Origin: Oscillospiraceae bacterium
GTDB taxonomy: Bacteria > Bacillota_A > Clostridia > Oscillospirales > Ruminococcaceae
Length of the DNA: 8,988 nt
Assembly: GCA_017523995.1 (NCBI GenBank)
Contig: JAFWUX010000030.1
Coordinates: forward strand, 1 to 8,988
Direction: 5' to 3'
Shown: piece by piece, positions 5,683 to 8,988 of the stretch
Layout of the letters: every line of letters begins with the position of its first letter
Numbering within the stretch: the stretch's first letter is position 1
Notes under the pieces: model-generated
Seen by the model: only the letters and a program-made list of their open reading frames with translations
Told to the model about the DNA's origin: nothing
The model's database searches: none
Program-made: the position numbers and the translations under genes

Positions 5683-5827
5683 GCTTGACCTCGTTTCTGC
5701 CGCAAGGCTTTCTGTCACAGCCTTTATTGCAGAGCTTTCCGCAGCGGGGGCATTTCACATAGACGTTCTCCGGCTTGATCAGCTTCCCGCTGACCAGCGC
5801 ATAAAACCATTCAATATTATATTTCAT
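5675..5827 (-). CDS. Small cysteine-rich (zinc-ribbon-like) phage protein
   Basis: A 50-residue open frame starting MKYNIEWFYALVSGKLIKPE with five cysteines in the second half: CPRCGKLC at 26-33, then C37 and C42. CPxCG is a zinc-knuckle signature, so a small zinc-binding domain is likely. No enzyme motif is seen. The ATG at 5827 has AAAGGA 8 nt upstream and a closer GAGG, both within the 3' end of the polymerase gene. The gene starts 4 bp after the polymerase stop and overlaps the DUF4406 gene by 8 bp, which is the packing expected of a real operon gene. The longer in-frame opening from 5932 lies within the polymerase coding region and is rejected. I do not recognise a named family. A role with DNA polymerase or as a small nucleic-acid-binding factor is speculation. 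Confidence 0.7.
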   Translation of the reverse strand: MKYNIEWFYALVSGKLIKPENVYVKCPRCGKLCNKGCDRKPCGRNEVKHG

Positions 5828-5831
5828 ATCC

Positions 5832-7808
5832 TCAGTCCTTTCTGTAAAACTCGCATTCATATCCATCAGCCCGCAGGAGCAGCCCTTCCGCCCACGCAGG
5901 CGTTCGCTCCATCTGTCGGCAGACCTCATCAAGTGACATCCTGCGGTCTGCCTCGATGATCATTTCGTCGTGTATGTGACCGACGATAAAACAGCAGCGC
6001 AGAGTCTGCATAGAATACATAAGCAGGTCACGGGCAATGCCCTGCACGATGTTCTCGACAAACTTCGGACCGTAGCTCTCGATACGTTCCCACTTCTTCG
6101 ATGCACCCACGCCCATATAGGTGACAGACTCGCCGCCGAACTGGTTCTCACCGATCTGCGGGTGCGCATAACAAAGTTTCCGACCGGAAGGCAGCGTGAT
6201 AAAAAGCATCTTACTCTGGTAGCTGAACTGCAATCCGTGTGTTTCTGTGGTGGTTTTCTGCTTGATTGCCTTCTTGACGGCATCATCAACCGCCCACCAG
6301 AGCTTGACGATATTGGGTGAGGCATCCCGCCAGTCGGTCACTATCTGCTTCAGCTCCGCATCGGAAAGGTTCAGGGCATCACCGCCCATTGCCTTCATAG
6401 CGCCCACGCTGCCGCCATAGCCGCAGGCAAGCTCCGCGACCTTGCCCTTCTGACGCAGTTCGCCGTTTACGCCATGCTTCACGACCGGAACACCAAACAT
6501 CTTTGAAGCCGACGCGCAGTAAATATCCGCGCCGTTTGCAAAGGCGTCCATGCGCCATTGCTCTTCGGCAATCCAAGCTATAACTCGCGCTTCTATCGCT
6601 GAGAAGTCCGCCACAATGAACTTATATCCCGGTCTGGGGACAAAAGCTGTGCGGATAAGCTGCGAAAGCGTATCAGGCACATCCTCGTAAAACATCTCGA
6701 CCTCATCGTAATAACCGTATTTGACTGTATTTCTCGCTTCGGTCAGGTCAGGAATATGATTCTGCGGCAGGTTCTGTAACTGAATAATGCGCCCAGCCCA
6801 GCGCCCTGTACGGGAAGCGCCGTAAAAGCTGAACATTCCTCTTGCACGATGATCGGAGCAGGCTGCCGTCTGCATCGCCTGATACTTTTTGACGCTGGAC
6901 TTTGACAGCATGAGCCGCAGCTCCAGCACGGACTTCACAGGATCTTTTGCTGTCTTGAGCAGTTCCTTCACGGCTGCTTTGTCCAGACAGTCCGATTTAT
7001 ATCCCTGTTCGCCGAGCCATTCCAGAAGCTGATAGACGGAATTCGGGTTCTCGATGCCGGTAAGCCTGCGCATTTCCGCCGACAGCGTTGCCTTCGCCTG
7101 TGCATCCAGCGTCAGTGCAGCATCGACCAGTTCCATGTCAACACGGATGCCGCGATCGTTGATCTCCTGATCGAGATAAAACTGCTGCCAGATAAAATCC
7201 GGAACAGGAAAACGAGAAAGCCTCCGGTCGATCGCAAGCTCCGCCTCCACGTCCTGTTTGTTGTACGCCTTGAAGGTTGCCCACTTATCCGTTGCATCGG
7301 CAGGGGCGTGGAACTGCGGAATGCCGTTCACCGTTTCGTAAGGTACACAAAAATACTTGATGAGAGCCTTGCCCTCCGGCATCTTCTGCTGTTCCAGCTT
7401 CAACGCTGCACCAGCAGAAGCAAGTGTCGATGGCAGACCGAGTATCCTGCAATGGATCATGGTACACTGCCAGCCGACAGGACTCAGATAATCGCCGACC
7501 GTATCCTCATTGATGCTGTAACTGCGGAAAATCTGCGGATATTCCTTGCGCAGATATTTGGAGAGACATACACGTTCAAATTGCACGTTGAATGCCCGCT
7601 TGATGACAGATTCATCGGTGAGTGCAAAAAGAATCTCATCCGGGACACGGTCGCCGTTCGCCAGATCGTAGAGCTGCACTGCGCCGTCATCCACTGCCAC
7701 GCTCATCAGCGTAATAGCAAAATACGGAGAATCGACGTAAGCGTATACACCACACTTAGTGATGTCACGGTCACTCCGAGTCTCCAGATCAATTTCTAAA
7801 GTTTTCAT
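5832..7808 (-). CDS. Phage DNA polymerase, family A (PolA-like) with 3'-5' exonuclease domain
   Basis: A 658-residue replicative polymerase. The N-terminal proofreading domain (about 1-200) has ExoI IDLET (D7, E9), ExoII FNVQFER (N74-E78, with Glu where E. coli Pol I has Asp) and ExoIII YNKQD (Y182, D186). The palm/fingers region has motif A FIVADFSAIEARV (D401), the O-helix R452-x3-K456-x3-L460-x3-Y464-G465, and motif C VGHIHDEM (H613, D614, E615). All metal ligands of the polymerase site are present. L460 aligns with F762 of E. coli Pol I. There is no 5'-3' exonuclease domain, as usual for phage versions. The ATG at 7808 has AAGGA 9 nt upstream and the protein begins directly with the exonuclease fold. 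It lies 68 bp downstream of the DUF2815 gene and 4 bp upstream of the small zinc protein gene. It presumably copies phage DNA from primers laid by the AEP-D5 protein. Confidence 0.96.
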   Translation of the reverse strand: MKTLEIDLETRSDRDITKCGVYAYVDSPYFAITLMSVAVDDGAVQLYDLANGDRVPDEILFALTDESVIKRAFNVQFERVCLSKYLRKEYPQIFRSYSINEDTVGDYLSPVGWQCTMIHCRILGLPSTLASAGAALKLEQQKMPEGKALIKYFCVPYETVNGIPQFHAPADATDKWATFKAYNKQDVEAELAIDRRLSRFPVPDFIWQQFYLDQEINDRGIRVDMELVDAALTLDAQAKATLSAEMRRLTGIENPNSVYQLLEWLGEQGYKSDCLDKAAVKELLKTAKDPVKSVLELRLMLSKSSVKKYQAMQTAACSDHRARGMFSFYGASRTGRWAGRIIQLQNLPQNHIPDLTEARNTVKYGYYDEVEMFYEDVPDTLSQLIRTAFVPRPGYKFIVADFSAIEARVIAWIAEEQWRMDAFANGADIYCASASKMFGVPVVKHGVNGELRQKGKVAELACGYGGSVGAMKAMGGDALNLSDAELKQIVTDWRDASPNIVKLWWAVDDAVKKAIKQKTTTETHGLQFSYQSKMLFITLPSGRKLCYAHPQIGENQFGGESVTYMGVGASKKWERIESYGPKFVENIVQGIARDLLMYSMQTLRCCFIVGHIHDEMIIEADRRMSLDEVCRQMERTPAWAEGLLLRADGYECEFYRKD

Positions 7809-7876
7809 GGTAGCACTTCCTTAAACCCACCCGAACGGTTATACCGCCAGTCGCCCTCCCGACATTCATTGGTTAA
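7809..7876. other. Short gap between DUF2815 and polymerase genes
   Basis: These 68 bp hold the AAGGA ribosome site of the polymerase gene (near 7818-7822) and nothing else that I can support. No hairpin with a T-run and no promoter-like pair of boxes is seen, so the polymerase is probably transcribed from the upstream operon promoter outside the window. Confidence 0.6.
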
Positions 7877-8446
7877 TTAAGAGAGAAAATCGTCGTCATC
7901 ATCGTCCATGTCTGCGAAATCATCCTCAGCACGGGACTTGCCGCCGAGAGGCTCACCGTCGCGGAGCTTCTGGAGATTGTTCAGACCGCAGGCGATACCC
8001 TTGTTGCCGTTGGTGTTGAATGCGTAGAAGTTGATGCTTGCACGACCGTAGATGCCGGAATACAGCTCACTGGTATCGAGAATCGGCTGGCAGGAAGCAT
8101 CCACGACACCGGGCTTGGTAGCACTGTTGGCGTTGATGAAGTAGCTGCCTGCGTATGCTTCGTCGTCGGGACGTTCCTCGTCGCCGTCACGCAGAGGCGT
8201 CTTGAGGGCTTTCAGCGGCGGGACGGACTTGCCGTTTCCCTTGAGCTTGGACTGACCTTCCTCGTAAGCCGCCTTGATTGCCGCCTTGATCTTCTCGACC
8301 GTCACAGTATCGGTCTTGGGGATAATGAGCGACACACTGTACTTCGGAGTGCCGCCGTTGATCGCCTTCGGCTCATTCACGATGAGGTAGCTGAAGCGGG
8401 TGTTTTTGCCAGTAACGACCTTTGTGGGATTAGTAATCTTTGCCAT
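7877..8446 (-). CDS. DUF2815 protein, probable single-stranded-DNA-binding protein
   Basis: A 189-residue protein of the DUF2815 family, which sits beside DUF2800 and the polymerase in Firmicutes phages. Typical family segments are the opening NPTKVVTGKNTRFSYLIVNE, then TPKYSVSLIIPK (about 33-44), a Tyr/Asn-rich middle (AYAGSYFINANS) and YSGIYGRASINFYAFN (about 133-148), consistent with an OB-type beta fold. The C-terminus is strongly acidic, EDDFADMDDDDDDFLS (174-189). Acidic tails of this kind in T7 gp2.5 and bacterial SSB contact other replication proteins. The role as the phage ssDNA-binding protein is inferred from this tail, size and context. The ATG at 8446 has AGGAGG 9 nt upstream and is chosen over the in-frame ATG at 8470, which lies upstream of that site within the end of DUF2800. 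Only 1 nt separates it from the preceding stop, so the two genes are probably coupled. Confidence 0.87.
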   Translation of the reverse strand: MAKITNPTKVVTGKNTRFSYLIVNEPKAINGGTPKYSVSLIIPKTDTVTVEKIKAAIKAAYEEGQSKLKGNGKSVPPLKALKTPLRDGDEERPDDEAYAGSYFINANSATKPGVVDASCQPILDTSELYSGIYGRASINFYAFNTNGNKGIACGLNNLQKLRDGEPLGGKSRAEDDFADMDDDDDDFLS

Positions 8447-8447
8447 G

Positions 8448-8988
8448 TTATTCTTCCTCCTGAAAATCATTGATTGTCCATGCCGGACGTTTGTCCGACT
8501 CTGGTACGAGTGTGGGTTTGCCCTGCGGCTTTTCGATCAGGGAGCCGAGCAGGGTGTTGAACTTTTTGGTGCCGAGCAGCTTAGTCATCGCGGTAACGCC
8601 CATGAGCTTCTTCTCAAAGGGATCGTAACCCGCATCGGTGACAGCCGCTGCAACAGCATCGGGATTAGTGTATCTGCGGTTGCTGCGTCCTTCCACGACC
8701 TTGAAGCCGGGGTACTGCTTGCCGCTGATAGCCTGTTCGAGCGCATAGGCTTTGACATCATTCACCCAGCCGATGAAGGTGTCGGCGCGATCGAGGATCA
8801 TGCTGATTTCATCATCGGCAAGTGTGTCCGGAACCGCGAAATCGTACTGTGCCATCTGCAGATTATATTCCGCCCGCTTCCTGCAGGTCGCCTTGATCTT
8901 GCAGAACTGACAGTGCTTGCCCGCGCTATAATCGCCCTCGCCCTTTGCCGCAAGTGCAGCAGCAGGAATGAGGACTTCCTCTGCCCAG
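8448..8988 (-). CDS. DUF2800 protein, RecB/Cas4-like nuclease family (C-terminal part, 5' end beyond window)
   Basis: The gene enters from the right edge already in frame (first complete codon at 8987) and ends at 8448; 179 C-terminal residues are visible. The ATG at 8855 is internal, not the start, because the upstream codons encode a conserved stretch: WAEEVLIPAAALAAKGEGDY, then AGKHCQFCKIKATCRKRAEYN. CxxCx5C here is the C-terminal cysteine cluster that in RecB/AddB/Cas4-type nucleases holds an iron-sulfur cluster together with one upstream cysteine. The nuclease core (PD-(D/E)xK) must lie outside the window. The remaining part (MAQYDFAVPDTL to NDFQEEE) is the helical C-terminal extension typical of DUF2800, containing KVVEGRSNRRY. 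It is the upstream partner of the DUF2815 gene, 1 nt away. Family knowledge suggests exonuclease-type processing of DNA ends for recombination or replication; the exact activity is not shown by this fragment. Confidence 0.87.
   Translation of the reverse strand, partial: WAEEVLIPAAALAAKGEGDYSAGKHCQFCKIKATCRKRAEYNLQMAQYDFAVPDTLADDEISMILDRADTFIGWVNDVKAYALEQAISGKQYPGFKVVEGRSNRRYTNPDAVAAAVTDAGYDPFEKKLMGVTAMTKLLGTKKFNTLLGSLIEKPQGKPTLVPESDKRPAWTINDFQEEE

Noticed and set aside
5675..5932. Longer start of the small zinc protein at 5932
   Set aside because: The first 35 codons overlap the conserved C-terminus of the DNA polymerase in another frame. The ATG at 5827 has its own ribosome site.
1..8988. 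CRISPR arrays, tRNA genes, insertion sequences, integrase or attachment sites
   Set aside because: I looked for spaced direct repeats, cloverleaf-type sequences, transposase motifs and tyrosine or serine recombinase motifs and found none.

Overview
The window is a slice of a tailed-phage (siphovirus-like) genome, most likely a prophage of a gut-type Clostridia/Firmicutes host (Ruminococcaceae/Oscillospiraceae or Lachnospiraceae). The grounds are the protein families present, strong AGGAGG-type ribosome binding sites, a consensus sigma-A type promoter, and a gene order that I know from clostridial prophages. The host assignment is inference, because no host gene, integrase or attachment site is visible. 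All convincing genes lie on the minus strand, so transcription runs from high to low coordinates.

Reading in the direction of transcription (8988 to 1), the first part is a DNA replication and recombination operon. It holds the 3' part of a DUF2800 (RecB/Cas4-like) gene, a DUF2815 ssDNA-binding-like protein with an acidic tail, a family A DNA polymerase with a proofreading domain, a 50-residue cysteine-rich protein, a DUF4406 protein (nucleoside 2-deoxyribosyltransferase-like), and a 740-residue AEP primase/D5 superfamily-3 helicase. Genes are tightly packed, with ATGA overlaps or short gaps. A 164-bp break follows, carrying a long inverted repeat (2891-2999). Then come a VRR-NUC nuclease, a SNF2-type helicase and a sigma-region-4-like DUF1492/ArpU-type regulator, which is the last gene of the early block.

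The second part is the start of the late (packaging) region: an HNH endonuclease, a 218-bp non-coding gap, and the N-terminal 62 codons of a P27-family small terminase subunit running off the left edge. Two control signals separate early from late genes. One is a near-consensus promoter (TTGAAA-17-TATAAT with a TGn extension) whose transcript would meet a strong intrinsic terminator after about 15 nt. The other is a second terminator-like hairpin just upstream of the small terminase gene. The HNH-terS gap also holds a perfect 11-bp inverted repeat and a G/C-rich block that is a candidate cos (cohesive end) site.

Together the genes give the phage its own priming/unwinding (AEP-D5), synthesis (PolA), strand protection (DUF2815) and accessory nuclease/helicase functions. 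The DUF1492 regulator and the promoter-terminator leader probably form the switch to packaging genes. The gene content is ordinary for this phage group. The non-coding signals are the most interesting part. I saw no CRISPR array, tRNA, insertion sequence or defence island.
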